DNA from: Methylomicrobium sp.
GTDB lineage: Bacteria; Pseudomonadota; Gammaproteobacteria; Methylococcales; Methylomonadaceae
Length of the DNA: 46,203 nt
Assembly: GCA_018333785.1 (NCBI GenBank)
Contig: JAGXSU010000001.1
Coordinates: forward strand, 1 to 46,203
Direction: 5' to 3'
The number at the start of each line of letters is the position of its first letter. Positions within the stretch are counted from its first letter, which is position 1. The notes under the pieces are model-generated. The model did no database searches. It was not told where the DNA came from and was given only the letters and a program-made list of their open reading frames with translations. This document shows, piece after piece, positions 25,953 to 34,689 of this stretch. The position numbers and the translations under genes were made by a program.

Positions 25953-28183
25953 AAAAACATAATCTAATTCAAGCAACAACGTATCTGGCTGTCTTAAGCC
26001 TGACGTTAAACGGTTGTGAATTTATGGGGCCTCAGCAAAAACCCAAATTACAGCTGATGCAACCGTTAACCAATGATATCGATCATCAAGGTGTGATTTA
26101 TGAGCAGCTGGATAATAAACCGACAACGGATGAAAAAGATAAGCTGAAAACCGAAATTTATCCGGGCGGTGGTTTGCCGGTTTCCGATCTTACCGCGCGC
26201 AGAAGTCAGCCTTCAGAGGGTGGGCCGGGTACCTATAGTCTGAATTTTGATGAAGCCGATTTGGGAGAAGTCGCCAAAGTCATCATCAGCGATATTTTGG
26301 GGCAAAATTATGTTTTGAGTCCCAAAGTGGCCGGTAAAGTGACCCTGCAAACCACGAAACCGCTAAGCAAAGAACAGTTGATGCCCACCCTGGAAATGCT
26401 GCTGCGCATGAACAATGCCGCTTTGGTTAAAGACGGAGGTGTTTATCATATTGAGCCTGCGGGTGAGGCTTTGATGACGTCTTCCTTGTCTGTTGCCGGA
26501 GGTTCCGCAACCTTGCCTTCCGGTTATCAGGTCAAGGTATATCCGATCAGAAACGTCGATGTCGCCAATATCGGTGAAATTCTTAAACCCTTAGTCGGAG
26601 AAAAGACGATATTACACAGTGATGTGACCCGCAATCTGCTTGTCGTTGGCGGCACTGCAGCCGAACTTGAGCGCGTTCAGGAAATCGTATCGATATTTGA
26701 TGCCGATATCATGCGCGGTCGTTCGTTTGCGATGTTTCCGTTGTCACATGTAGACCCGCCGACGCTGGTTGAGGAATTGGATCAAATTTTTAATAAAATC
26801 GGCAAAGAAGACGAGAGCAGTTTTTTTAGATTTATTCCTATCGAGCGGATGAATGCTATTTTAGCGATCACCCATCAATCGCGTTATTTAACCGATATCG
26901 AAAACTGGATCATTCGTCTGGATCGTGCCAAAAAGGCGTCCGGCGGCGGTGTTAACGTTTATAAAGTCCAGCATGTCAATGCGCTCGATTTGGCCATGGT
27001 ATTGAGCGATATTTATGGTTCCGCCAGCGTTCAGTCCAGAGGTGGGCAAGTGGCCGCCGGTAGAAAGTCGGTTGAAGTCACAAACCGTCCTGGATCATCA
27101 TCCTCATCGAACCGAAATCGGCCGCAATCGACCGGTAACACGCCGCAAATCCAGCAGGTTCAAAGAACTTCTCCGGGCTTGGGTAGTCTTTCAGGAGGTA
27201 CTGGCGGCAGTGCTGGGAATGTCAAAGTCGCCGGTGTCGGTGAGGTCAAGATTATCCCGGATGAGATCAATAACTCCCTGGTTATCGTCGCAACCGCTCA
27301 GGAATACAGCGTCATAAAAGACGTGATCAAGCAACTGGATGTGATGCCTTTACAGGTGTTGATCGATGCGACCATTGTAGAGGTAACGCTAAGGGATGCG
27401 CTTCAATATGGTATTCAATGGTATTTTTCTGAAGGAAGTTCAGGTATTGCCAGCACTTCTGGGACTGCGGGTACAGCTGATAGATTAACAGATGCAGCAA
27501 TTACTGCGTTAGCGGCTGCAGGAACAGGTGGGCTCAGTGCCATTTACAGCTCCGGTGCTGTTAAAGCGCTGCTTAAAGCTCAAGCAGAGGATGGCAATGT
27601 CAACGTCATTTCATCTCCCTCTTTAATGGTCTTGAATAATCAGGAAGCCAATATTCAAGTGGGAGAGGAAAAATCGCTGAGAACTTCAGAATCTACTCCT
27701 CTTTCGGGAGGTGCCGGCCCGACTAATTCACTAATTCAGACAACACAGGTAGAACAACGTAAAACGGGCGTTATGGTTACCGTTAAACCCAGAGTCAATG
27801 CCAATGGTTTGGTGACAATGGAAATTGAGCAAAGTGTTGAAAGTTTTGGAAATACTAGTACAAATGGTAACCCGGATATTTTGACCCGGGAGATTGCCAG
27901 CTCAGTCGCGGTGCAAAGCGGAGAAACCATTGTGCTTGGGGGGCTAATTCAAGAGAGAAATACATCGTCACAAAGCGGCATTCCTTTTTTGCATGATTTG
28001 CCTTTGATTGGTCCTTTATTCGGCTCTACAGTAAAAAATAATGATAGGACCGAGTTGGTCTTATTATTAACCCCAAGAGTAGTGACCAGCCGACAAGACG
28101 CCCGACTGGTCACCGACGAATTCAAGCGTAAACTGACCGGCATCTATCAGGATGTGCCTCTGGAAGTGGAAGTACTTCAATAA
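25949..28183 (+). CDS. gspD: Type II secretion secretin GspD (lipoprotein form)
   Basis: Outer-membrane secretin that forms the exit channel. It is 744 residues long. The N-terminus is a lipoprotein signal with C23 in LTLNGC, so it may be self-piloting like XpsD. N0 begins near YSLNFDEADLGEVAKVIIS (residues 90-110), and N1-N3 repeats follow, with a Ser/Gln/Arg/Gly-rich insertion (about residues 355-425) inside N3. The secretin barrel region has VNVISSPSLMVLNNQEA, and the gate/lip segment SGIPFLHDLPLIGPLFGS precedes LLLTPRVV. It is the last core gene of the operon. Confidence 0.95.
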   Translation: MKKHNLIQATTYLAVLSLTLNGCEFMGPQQKPKLQLMQPLTNDIDHQGVIYEQLDNKPTTDEKDKLKTEIYPGGGLPVSDLTARRSQPSEGGPGTYSLNFDEADLGEVAKVIISDILGQNYVLSPKVAGKVTLQTTKPLSKEQLMPTLEMLLRMNNAALVKDGGVYHIEPAGEALMTSSLSVAGGSATLPSGYQVKVYPIRNVDVANIGEILKPLVGEKTILHSDVTRNLLVVGGTAAELERVQEIVSIFDADIMRGRSFAMFPLSHVDPPTLVEELDQIFNKIGKEDESSFFRFIPIERMNAILAITHQSRYLTDIENWIIRLDRAKKASGGGVNVYKVQHVNALDLAMVLSDIYGSASVQSRGGQVAAGRKSVEVTNRPGSSSSSNRNRPQSTGNTPQIQQVQRTSPGLGSLSGGTGGSAGNVKVAGVGEVKIIPDEINNSLVIVATAQEYSVIKDVIKQLDVMPLQVLIDATIVEVTLRDALQYGIQWYFSEGSSGIASTSGTAGTADRLTDAAITALAAAGTGGLSAIYSSGAVKALLKAQAEDGNVNVISSPSLMVLNNQEANIQVGEEKSLRTSESTPLSGGAGPTNSLIQTTQVEQRKTGVMVTVKPRVNANGLVTMEIEQSVESFGNTSTNGNPDILTREIASSVAVQSGETIVLGGLIQERNTSSQSGIPFLHDLPLIGPLFGSTVKNNDRTELVLLLTPRVVTSRQDARLVTDEFKRKLTGIYQDVPLEVEVLQ

Positions 28184-28203
28184 CCCATTTGTGGCAATGC
28201 ATT

Positions 28204-28566
28204 ATGAAAAAAAGAACCTGCATTTTTATCTTATTATCGTTAGTTTTTTCTTGCCCTGTTGCCAATGCTCAACCCATTGAGGCATCCGATCCCGGCTTTG
28301 TATTGCTGGATGTTTTGTTTTACCGGCCTTTAGGATTTGCTGCAACAGTCGTTGGTACCGGACTATTTATAGGGATAAGCCCTTTAACGGCCTTGGCATC
28401 GATTCCCCATCCGCACGATGCTTTTATCAAGACCGGCAATATATTGGTTTTAGCCCCTGGCGCGTATACCTTTATAAGGCCATTAGGCGACAGACGCTTC
28501 CCCTATGTACCGCCCTCCTATAAACACAAACGGATCGTATCGGATAATGACGTGCCGCCAAAATAA
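28204..28566 (+). CDS. Small exported protein of unknown function
   Basis: A 120-residue protein with a Sec signal peptide (MKKRTCIFILLSLVFSCPVANA, cleavage after residue 22, judged by the VANA-QP junction). The mature part has LLDVLFYRPLGFAATVVGTGLFIGISP, probably a membrane-associated hairpin, and then PGAYTFIRPLGDRRF. Similar small proteins with paired RPLG motifs occur in Pseudomonas and relatives, without known function. ATG 28204 is preferred to an in-frame TTG at 28189. It lies 20 bp past gspD, so it may be the last gene of the operon. The stop codon is the first three bases of an 89-bp repeat, so the repeat may have set its end. Confidence 0.65.
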   Translation: MKKRTCIFILLSLVFSCPVANAQPIEASDPGFVLLDVLFYRPLGFAATVVGTGLFIGISPLTALASIPHPHDAFIKTGNILVLAPGAYTFIRPLGDRRFPYVPPSYKHKRIVSDNDVPPK

Positions 28567-28652
28567 GAGCAGTAGGGCGTTTTCGCGATAGCAAAACGCC
28601 GACACGCTTCAAGGCTATGGCGGATTGCCTATCGGCGAATCCGCCTTACGGT
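28564..28652. repeat. 89-bp dyad-rich repeat, copy 1
   Basis: First of two near-identical 89-bp direct repeats. Each holds two hairpins. The first is GGCGTTTT / AAAACGCC (28576-28600). The second is GGCGGATT / AATCCGCC (28619-28645), whose loop contains a further GCC-TATC-GGC pairing. The GTAGGGCG start resembles REP-like elements scattered in many proteobacterial genomes. Located between convergent genes, it could also end transcription from both sides. Confidence 0.8.
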
Positions 28653-28680
28653 CAGAAGAAACTCAAAAAGATCAGAACAT

Positions 28681-28769
28681 TAAGAGCAGTAGGGCGTTTT
28701 CGCGATAGCAAAACGCCGACACACTTCGAAGGAATGGCGGATTGCCTATCGGCGAATCCGCCTTACGGT
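28681..28769. repeat. 89-bp dyad-rich repeat, copy 2
   Basis: Second copy, 117 bp downstream of the first and separated from it by a 28-bp spacer. It has the same length and differs from copy 1 at about six positions, all in the linker between the two hairpins; both stem-loops are unchanged. Keeping the stems while the linker drifts points to selection on, or mobility by, the hairpins. It ends 27 bp before the rpiA stop. Confidence 0.8.
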
Positions 28770-28795
28770 TTACAAAACGTAGGTGGTGGAGATTG

Positions 28796-29449
28796 TTAGA
28801 AGCTGATAATGTCCTGGCCTTTGCTGACCAAAACCACATCAGCCGGTCTCAGGCTGAATATGCCGACAGTTACAACGCCAGGAATGTTGTTGATCGTTCT
28901 TTCCAGAGCCGACGGATCCAGAATGCTGAGATTGTGTACATCCAGAATCTGGCAGCCGTTGTCGGTGATACAGTTTTCACGCCATATCGGTTGACCGCCC
29001 AGTTTGACCAATTCACGCGCTACAAAGCTTCTCGCCATAGGAATTACTTCCACCGGCAATGGGAATTTACCCAGCACATCAACCGATTTCGATTCATCCG
29101 CGATGCAGACAAACTTTTTGCTGGCGCCGGCAATAATTTTTTCACGCGTAAGAGCCGCGCCACCGCCTTTGATCAGTTGTTTATGCGGGTTGATTTCGTC
29201 CGCGCCATCGACATAAACTTCCAGTGTACCTACTGAGTTGAGATCCAGAACCGGAATGCCGATGCGTTGCAAGTGCGTTGTGCTGGTCTCTGAGCTGGAT
29301 ACTGCGCCTTCGATGTCGTTTTTAAAAGCTTTAAGTCCTTCGATGAAATGGTAAACGGTAGAGCCGGTGCCGACGCCGATAATTGAGACGCCTTTGATGT
29401 ATTCTAAGGCCGCTTGAGCTACTTGTTGTTTTAATTCGTCTTGTGTCAT
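28796..29449 (-). CDS. rpiA: Ribose-5-phosphate isomerase A
   Basis: Interconverts ribose 5-phosphate and ribulose 5-phosphate in the pentose phosphate pathway, and in ribulose-monophosphate regeneration if the host is a methylotroph. The 217 residues show every RpiA signature: GTGST at 27-31, DGADE at 81-85, KGGG at 94-97 and the catalytic Glu in TREKIIAG (E103). It is divergent from ilvA with 84 bp between starts and convergent with the gsp operon. rpe, the partner isomerase, is also in this window but far away. Confidence 0.96.
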   Translation of the reverse strand: MTQDELKQQVAQAALEYIKGVSIIGVGTGSTVYHFIEGLKAFKNDIEGAVSSSETSTTHLQRIGIPVLDLNSVGTLEVYVDGADEINPHKQLIKGGGAALTREKIIAGASKKFVCIADESKSVDVLGKFPLPVEVIPMARSFVARELVKLGGQPIWRENCITDNGCQILDVHNLSILDPSALERTINNIPGVVTVGIFSLRPADVVLVSKGQDIISF

Positions 29450-29533
29450 AGCGTATCTGTTAATTAAGGTTAGGTGATATAAATAATGTGTGATAATACC
29501 GCGTAACAGCTGATACCTTATCCGTTTTTTAGC

Positions 29534-31060
29534 ATGTTAGCAAAATATATTGAGAGAATTTTAAGAGCGCGGGTTTACGATGTGGCCGAGGAAACGCCGC
29601 TGGACTTCGCCCCTAATTTGTCCAAACGCCTGGGTAATGCCGTTTATTTGAAGCGCGAAGATCTGCAGCCGGTATTTTCGTTCAAGTTACGCGGCGCTTA
29701 TAACAAAATAGCCCTGTTGACTGAAAAGGAGCGCGCAGGTGGCGTTATTGCGGCTTCGGCTGGTAATCATGCACAGGGTGTGGCACTTTCGGCACAAATG
29801 TTGGGCATAACGGCATTGATTGTAATGCCGAGAACAACACCGGAAATTAAAGTCAACTCCGTCAGAGCACGCGGCGCTGAGACGATACTTCATGGCGACT
29901 CCTATGATGAAGCTTATGCTTTTGCCCGGCAGTTGGCAGAGCAAAAGAAGATGACATTTATTCATCTCTATGATGATCCCGACGTTATCGCCGGGCAGGG
30001 TACCGTAGGAATGGAAATCCTCAGACAAAAAAACGGCACGATAAATGCGATTTTTGTCCCTGTGGGCGGCGGCGGGCTCATTGCCGGTATTACGGCATAT
30101 GTCAAGTTTGTAAGGCCTGAAATCAAGATCATCGGTGTTGAGCCGGACGATGCCGATTGTTTGAATCAGGCCTTGAAAGCCCGCAGTCGCGTGACACTTA
30201 AGCAAGTCGGATTGTTTGCCGACGGCGTGGCCGTCAGGCAGATTGGTGAGGAACCTTTTAAAGTGGTGCGCGATTATATTGACGAAGTAATCACCGTCAA
30301 TACCGATGAAATTTGTGCGGCGATCAAGGACATATTCGACGATACACGCTCTGTGGCAGAACCTGCGGGCGCTTTAGCGTTGGCGGGTTTGAAGAAATAC
30401 GTGGAAGTCACAGAGGCTATCGACCAGACCTTGATTGCCATTGAAAGTGGTGCGAATATCAACTTTGACCGTTTGCGCTACGTTGCAGAGCGGGCGCAGG
30501 TGGGCGAACACAGGGAAATTTTACTTGCGGTGAATATCCCCGAAATTCCGGGCAGCTTTTTAAACTTCTGCCGTCTGCTGGGCAATCGCAACGTGACCGA
30601 ATTTAATTACCGGTATTTTGATGCTGCCCAAGCGCAAGTATTTGTAGGGGTCTCGTCCAGCGGTTCGGGTGCAGACAAAGCTGAATTGATCCATCTGTTA
30701 CAGACGGAGGGTTTTCAGGTCCTGGATATGACGGCGAATGATTTGGCAAAAGAGCATATTCGTTATATGGTTGGTGGGCATACGCCTTGTCAACTGGATG
30801 AAATTGTCTATAGTCTACAGTTCCCTGAAAGACCTGGTGCGTTATTGGGGTTTTTATCAGCTTTGAGTGGGCGATGGAATATCAGTTTGTTTCATTACCG
30901 CAACCACGGCGCTGCATTTGGATTGGTTTTGATGGGTTTGCAAATGCCGAAAGCTGAAAGCCATGCTTTTGAAGCGTGTTTGGATGAATTGGGTTTTGGA
31001 TATACGGAAGAAACTGAAAATCCGGCTTACGCATTATTTGCCGGTGGCAACAAAATGTAA
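29534..31060 (+). CDS. ilvA: Biosynthetic threonine dehydratase
   Basis: PLP enzyme that deaminates threonine to 2-oxobutanoate, the committed step to isoleucine. The PLP lysine is K51 in [19 protein letters not shown] binds substrate, and GGGGLIAG forms the phosphate-binding loop. Two C-terminal ACT-like regulatory domains (about residues 325-410 and 415-505, with [11 protein letters not shown] and [15 protein letters not shown]) mark the long, isoleucine-inhibited form. The 508-residue length agrees. No attenuator-like leader peptide is visible in the short upstream region. Confidence 0.95.
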   Translation: MLAKYIERILRARVYDVAEETPLDFAPNLSKRLGNAVYLKREDLQPVFSFKLRGAYNKIALLTEKERAGGVIAASAGNHAQGVALSAQMLGITALIVMPRTTPEIKVNSVRARGAETILHGDSYDEAYAFARQLAEQKKMTFIHLYDDPDVIAGQGTVGMEILRQKNGTINAIFVPVGGGGLIAGITAYVKFVRPEIKIIGVEPDDADCLNQALKARSRVTLKQVGLFADGVAVRQIGEEPFKVVRDYIDEVITVNTDEICAAIKDIFDDTRSVAEPAGALALAGLKKYVEVTEAIDQTLIAIESGANINFDRLRYVAERAQVGEHREILLAVNIPEIPGSFLNFCRLLGNRNVTEFNYRYFDAAQAQVFVGVSSSGSGADKAELIHLLQTEGFQVLDMTANDLAKEHIRYMVGGHTPCQLDEIVYSLQFPERPGALLGFLSALSGRWNISLFHYRNHGAAFGLVLMGLQMPKAESHAFEACLDELGFGYTEETENPAYALFAGGNKM

Positions 31061-31240
31061 GCGAAGTACTTTATGACGCTTATTTTTCGGCTAACAAACC
31101 CCGCCGCTGCTCTTTTTAGAATGAAGGGCCTGTTCCGTCTTAAGGTCTGAAAAGTTAAAGCCGCCCTTTCTGGGAAAGGCGTTTGGGCTCAATACCGGTC
31201 AAAATACTTTGTATTTATTCAGGAACGCCGACCGGCTTAA

Positions 31241-31272
31241 TAACCCTCATCCTAACCTTCTCCCTAGGGAAG
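31241..31272. repeat. Fragment resembling a dispersed CCCTCATCCTAACC repeat
   Basis: TAACCCTCATCCTAACCTTC followed by TCCCTAGGGA resembles the short repeat with CCCTCATCCTAACCTTCTCCC that recurs in intergenic DNA of many proteobacteria. Only one partial copy is present here, between ilvA and the HD-GYP gene, so the call rests on recognition and not on a repeat within the window. Confidence 0.35.
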
Positions 31273-31319
31273 ACGGTCGCTACAAGGAAGGAGGCTGAAA
31301 ATTTACACTGCTTTTAGGT

Positions 31320-33110
31320 ATGCTGGAAATGATCAAAGACATTCATCGAGACAAACTCTCAAAGCTCAGGATTCTTTATGTAGAGGATGATAGCGAAACC
31401 CGCGAGGAACTCAGCATGATTCTTCAATCCTGGGTAGATGTTCTTTATGTCGCGGTGAATGGTAGCGAAGGGCTGAACTTTTACAGGAAGTATGAGCCGG
31501 ACATCGTCATTACTGATATACAAATGCCCATTTTAAACGGACTGGGCATGTCGTCCGAAATCAAGCGCATCAAGCGCGATCAATGCATTGTCGTGTTAAG
31601 CGCTTACAACGATGTCGAATACCTTTTTAAAGCGATGGAACTGGGTATCCAGCATTACATCACCAAGCCAGTGATGATCGACCGTTTGCAGGCGAAACTG
31701 ACTCAAATTGCCGAGTTTATGAGTCTTGAGAACGAGGCTCTGCGAAGTCGCAAACTGCTTGAGCAATACAAGCTCATGGTCGACGAAAAAGCGATCGTCT
31801 GTAAAATGGATTCTGAAGGCTTTATCACGTATGTCAATCAACATTTCTGTGCCTTATCCGGCTATACAGAACACGAATTGATCGGCCGTGAGTTTCGATT
31901 CTTATTTGAGTCGGATGAACAGTTTTCGGAAATCCGGTCGGCCTTATCCGGCTTTCGAAAATGGACCGGAATTTTGATCAATACCTCCAAAAAAGGCGGT
32001 CGCTATGTGGTTGATGCTTCTTTGACTGCGGTTGTCGCGGAAGGCGATCACATTGAAGAGTATGTCGCGTTGATGGTCGACATCACGGATATGTACGAGA
32101 AGCACGAAAGATTATCGCTGCATCTGCAAAATGACTTAAACACGCAAAATCATCTTTTAAACGAGTATGAACGTGCCTTGGAATTGGGCACTTCTTTATG
32201 CGTCATTGATCCTGACGGCATCATTGTCAGCGCCAATCCCAGTTTCAGTAACGGCTTGGGCTGTTTGCCCGAGGATTTGGTCGGTTTGCCGTTTGATGAA
32301 TTAATTCAGGATTACCTCCATTTCAAAGAGTGGGCCTTGCCTCAAATTACGGGGCAAGGTTCGCTGTCGCGCGTCATGAATATGCGCTTCAAGGAAGGTT
32401 TGGAAAAAACGTTCAGTATCATTATTGTCGCCATCCATGATGTGCAGGGTTCGCTGCATTCCTTGCTGGCGCTAAGTCAGGACATTACCGATTCGATCCG
32501 GCTGAATCGGGAAATCATGGATACTCAAAAGGAGTTGCTCTACGTCATGGGTGAGGTCGTCGAGAACCGCAGCCAGGAAACCGGCATGCATGTCAAGCGG
32601 GTTGCCGAACTGTCCAAATTCATTGCGCTTAAATACGGACTCACCGAACAGCATTCCGAAATGATTAAAATCGCATCCCCTATGCATGACGTCGGTAAAG
32701 TCGGCATTTCCGACCATATTCTTCATAAACCGGGCAAGTTGACCGAAGAAGAATTCAAAGTGATGAAAACGCATGCCCAACTGGGTTATAACCTGCTCAA
32801 AAAACTCGACAAGCCGCTGATCAAAATGGCGGCGAACATTGCCTATCATCATCATGAACACTTTGACGGTTCAGGCTACCCGAATGGCTTAAGTGGAGAA
32901 GACATTTCGATTGAAGGCAAAATTGTGGCGTTGGTCGATGTCTTTGATGCGCTGAGTAGCGAGCGCGCCTATAAGAAACCCTGGCCGCATGACGCCATTC
33001 TGGAGTACATCGAAAAGCAGAGAGGCAAGCAGTTTGAGCCGGTGCTGGTCGATATTATGCTGGACAATATGGATGATATTCTGGCGCTTCGTAATTTGTA
33101 TAAAGATTAG
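31320..33110 (+). CDS. Response regulator with two PAS domains and an HD-GYP phosphodiesterase domain
   Basis: Cytoplasmic signalling protein, 596 residues. The receiver (about 16-135) has the acidic pair in YVEDD, the phosphoacceptor D66 in ITDIQMP, and the K in ITKPV. Two PAS-like domains follow (about 150-265, with GFITYVNQHFCALSGYTE, and 285-395, with GIIVSANPSFSNGLG). The C-terminal HD-GYP domain has MHDVGK, THAQLGYNLL, HHEHFDGSGYPNGLSG and DVFDALSSERAYKKPW, so the HD and GYP residues for cyclic-di-GMP hydrolysis are all there. The likely phosphodonor is the sensor kinase 3.5 kb downstream in the same cluster. The ribosome site is weak; AGG is close to the ATG. Confidence 0.9.
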   Translation: MLEMIKDIHRDKLSKLRILYVEDDSETREELSMILQSWVDVLYVAVNGSEGLNFYRKYEPDIVITDIQMPILNGLGMSSEIKRIKRDQCIVVLSAYNDVEYLFKAMELGIQHYITKPVMIDRLQAKLTQIAEFMSLENEALRSRKLLEQYKLMVDEKAIVCKMDSEGFITYVNQHFCALSGYTEHELIGREFRFLFESDEQFSEIRSALSGFRKWTGILINTSKKGGRYVVDASLTAVVAEGDHIEEYVALMVDITDMYEKHERLSLHLQNDLNTQNHLLNEYERALELGTSLCVIDPDGIIVSANPSFSNGLGCLPEDLVGLPFDELIQDYLHFKEWALPQITGQGSLSRVMNMRFKEGLEKTFSIIIVAIHDVQGSLHSLLALSQDITDSIRLNREIMDTQKELLYVMGEVVENRSQETGMHVKRVAELSKFIALKYGLTEQHSEMIKIASPMHDVGKVGISDHILHKPGKLTEEEFKVMKTHAQLGYNLLKKLDKPLIKMAANIAYHHHEHFDGSGYPNGLSGEDISIEGKIVALVDVFDALSSERAYKKPWPHDAILEYIEKQRGKQFEPVLVDIMLDNMDDILALRNLYKD

Positions 33111-33134
33111 ACGCCACAGGCAAAGCGGTTATTT

Positions 33135-34676
33135 ATGATTCATCAGCCCTCTTTACCGGATAGCCGGTCCGGCCAAGCCCTCAATGCAGTTAGCTTAAGT
33201 GGGCCTGATCATCTGAAACCCCAGTACCGATGTTTGTTATTTCGGGCTTTGAAGATCAAATGCTTTCCTAAAAACCGAGTTTATTTTTTAACCTTCTCTG
33301 CCGTCAAACCGATGATGGGGGTGTTTGCGTGCTTCATGCTTACCGGTAATGTTTGGGCTGAACCGTTAAAGACCGAGAATCTCAGTTTGCAGGATTGCAT
33401 AGAAATTGCCTTGCAGCGCAATCAGCAAATGCAGATATCGAGTGCGTCAATCGCAATGGCTGAAGCTCAGTATCAACAGGCCATGTCCGCTTATTGGCCG
33501 CGAATTTCTGCGGATGTCAATGCGCAGCGGGCCGATGAAGACAGGACGTTTTCCGGAAAGTCTACGGTTAATGTGCCGACTCTGGCGGGTACAGTTTCCA
33601 TACCCTTCGACATGGATGTCAAATTGTTCGATAGAGACATGCTGACCACATCCGTCAATTTGACCTACCCTATTTTTACCGGAGGACGGCGCGGCGCTAT
33701 TGTCGATCAGGCTGAAAAAGGGCTTGCAATCGCCGAAATCGGTGAACGTAAAACCCGGCTTGAAGTCATCCGTGATGTCAAAAAATATTATTACGGCGCA
33801 CTGTTTGCTCTGGATATGGAACAGTTGGCCAGCGATACGCTGGAGCGCTTTCAGGTGCTGGAAGAACTGACCGAACGGCTTTATCAGAATGGTTCATTGA
33901 AGGTTAAAAAAACCGATTATCTGCGCACAAAAACTTCAACAGCCATTACGCGTTCGTTATTGCACGAAGCCAATTATTCCAGGGAGCTAGCCCACGAAGC
34001 ATTAACTAACGCGATGGGGCTGGATTGGAACAGCAAAGTAACGCTGGCAAAAGATGAGCAACCTCTGCACTTGAACGAAGAATTACAAACCTTGATCAGC
34101 AGTGCACATGATTTTAATCCGGATATCCAGCAGCTTAAATTAGCGGTTCAGGTGACTGAAAATAAAATAACCGAAGCGCGAAGCGGCTATTTTCCGGTTA
34201 TCGGATTTCAGGCCTCGGCATATAAGTTATGGAACGACTTTGATGGCGGTTTGGTTAACAATGCCAACCGCGAAGGCTGGACCATTGGGGTGGGGTTGCA
34301 GTGGAATTTATTCGATGGTTTTCAGACCTCAGGTAAGGTCGATTATGCCAAGGCGCAACAAAGACAGCTGGAAAGCCAGCAAATCTTGCTGGATCAGGCC
34401 ATGGCGCTGCAAGTCAAGCAGCAGTTTTTAAGACTGCGCAGTGCCGGAAAACAAATGGAAGATACCCGCGAAGCCTCGGGTTATGCAAAAGAAAACCGGG
34501 AACTTCACGTTCGCGCTTACCAGGAAGAAATGGTCGAGACCAAGGATGTCATCGAGTCGGAAATTGTCGAAACATTCACGCAAAGCTCTCAATACCGTTC
34601 CCGTCACGAATTGGAAATGGCATTGGTTTCGCTTGAATTTTTAATCGGTCAAAACATTCAGTCGTTAAATCAATAA
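33135..34676 (+). CDS. TolC-family outer-membrane protein
   Basis: Outer-membrane channel of the OEP/TolC family. Two OEP repeats are visible (about 85-290 and 310-505), starting with LSLQDCIEIALQRNQQMQ, then YPIFTGGRRGAIVDQAEKGL and the matching WNLFDGFQTSGKVDYAKAQ in the second half. The signal peptide is around residues 45-75, ending VWA-EP. The first 45 residues are therefore suspicious, and the true start may be later, although only two adjacent ATGs (33312 and 33315) are near and neither supplies a basic N-region. No efflux pump or membrane-fusion gene is adjacent. Its neighbours are signalling proteins, so it may serve an export route encoded elsewhere. Confidence 0.82.
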   Translation: MIHQPSLPDSRSGQALNAVSLSGPDHLKPQYRCLLFRALKIKCFPKNRVYFLTFSAVKPMMGVFACFMLTGNVWAEPLKTENLSLQDCIEIALQRNQQMQISSASIAMAEAQYQQAMSAYWPRISADVNAQRADEDRTFSGKSTVNVPTLAGTVSIPFDMDVKLFDRDMLTTSVNLTYPIFTGGRRGAIVDQAEKGLAIAEIGERKTRLEVIRDVKKYYYGALFALDMEQLASDTLERFQVLEELTERLYQNGSLKVKKTDYLRTKTSTAITRSLLHEANYSRELAHEALTNAMGLDWNSKVTLAKDEQPLHLNEELQTLISSAHDFNPDIQQLKLAVQVTENKITEARSGYFPVIGFQASAYKLWNDFDGGLVNNANREGWTIGVGLQWNLFDGFQTSGKVDYAKAQQRQLESQQILLDQAMALQVKQQFLRLRSAGKQMEDTREASGYAKENRELHVRAYQEEMVETKDVIESEIVETFTQSSQYRSRHELEMALVSLEFLIGQNIQSLNQ

Positions 34677-34689
34677 CACAGAGAATTTC

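Noticed and set aside
28617-28799. 60-codon frame inside the 89-bp repeats
   Set aside because: It is produced by the repeat sequence itself and simply duplicates the repeated hairpins; no ribosome site.
28742-29236. 164-codon plus-strand frame opposite rpiA
   Set aside because: It is antisense to rpiA, whose motifs are unmistakable, and it shows no protein features of its own.
31162-31181. Bulged hairpin after ilvA as terminator
   Set aside because: The stem has a bulge and no T-run follows, so it does not meet the standard used for the other terminators.
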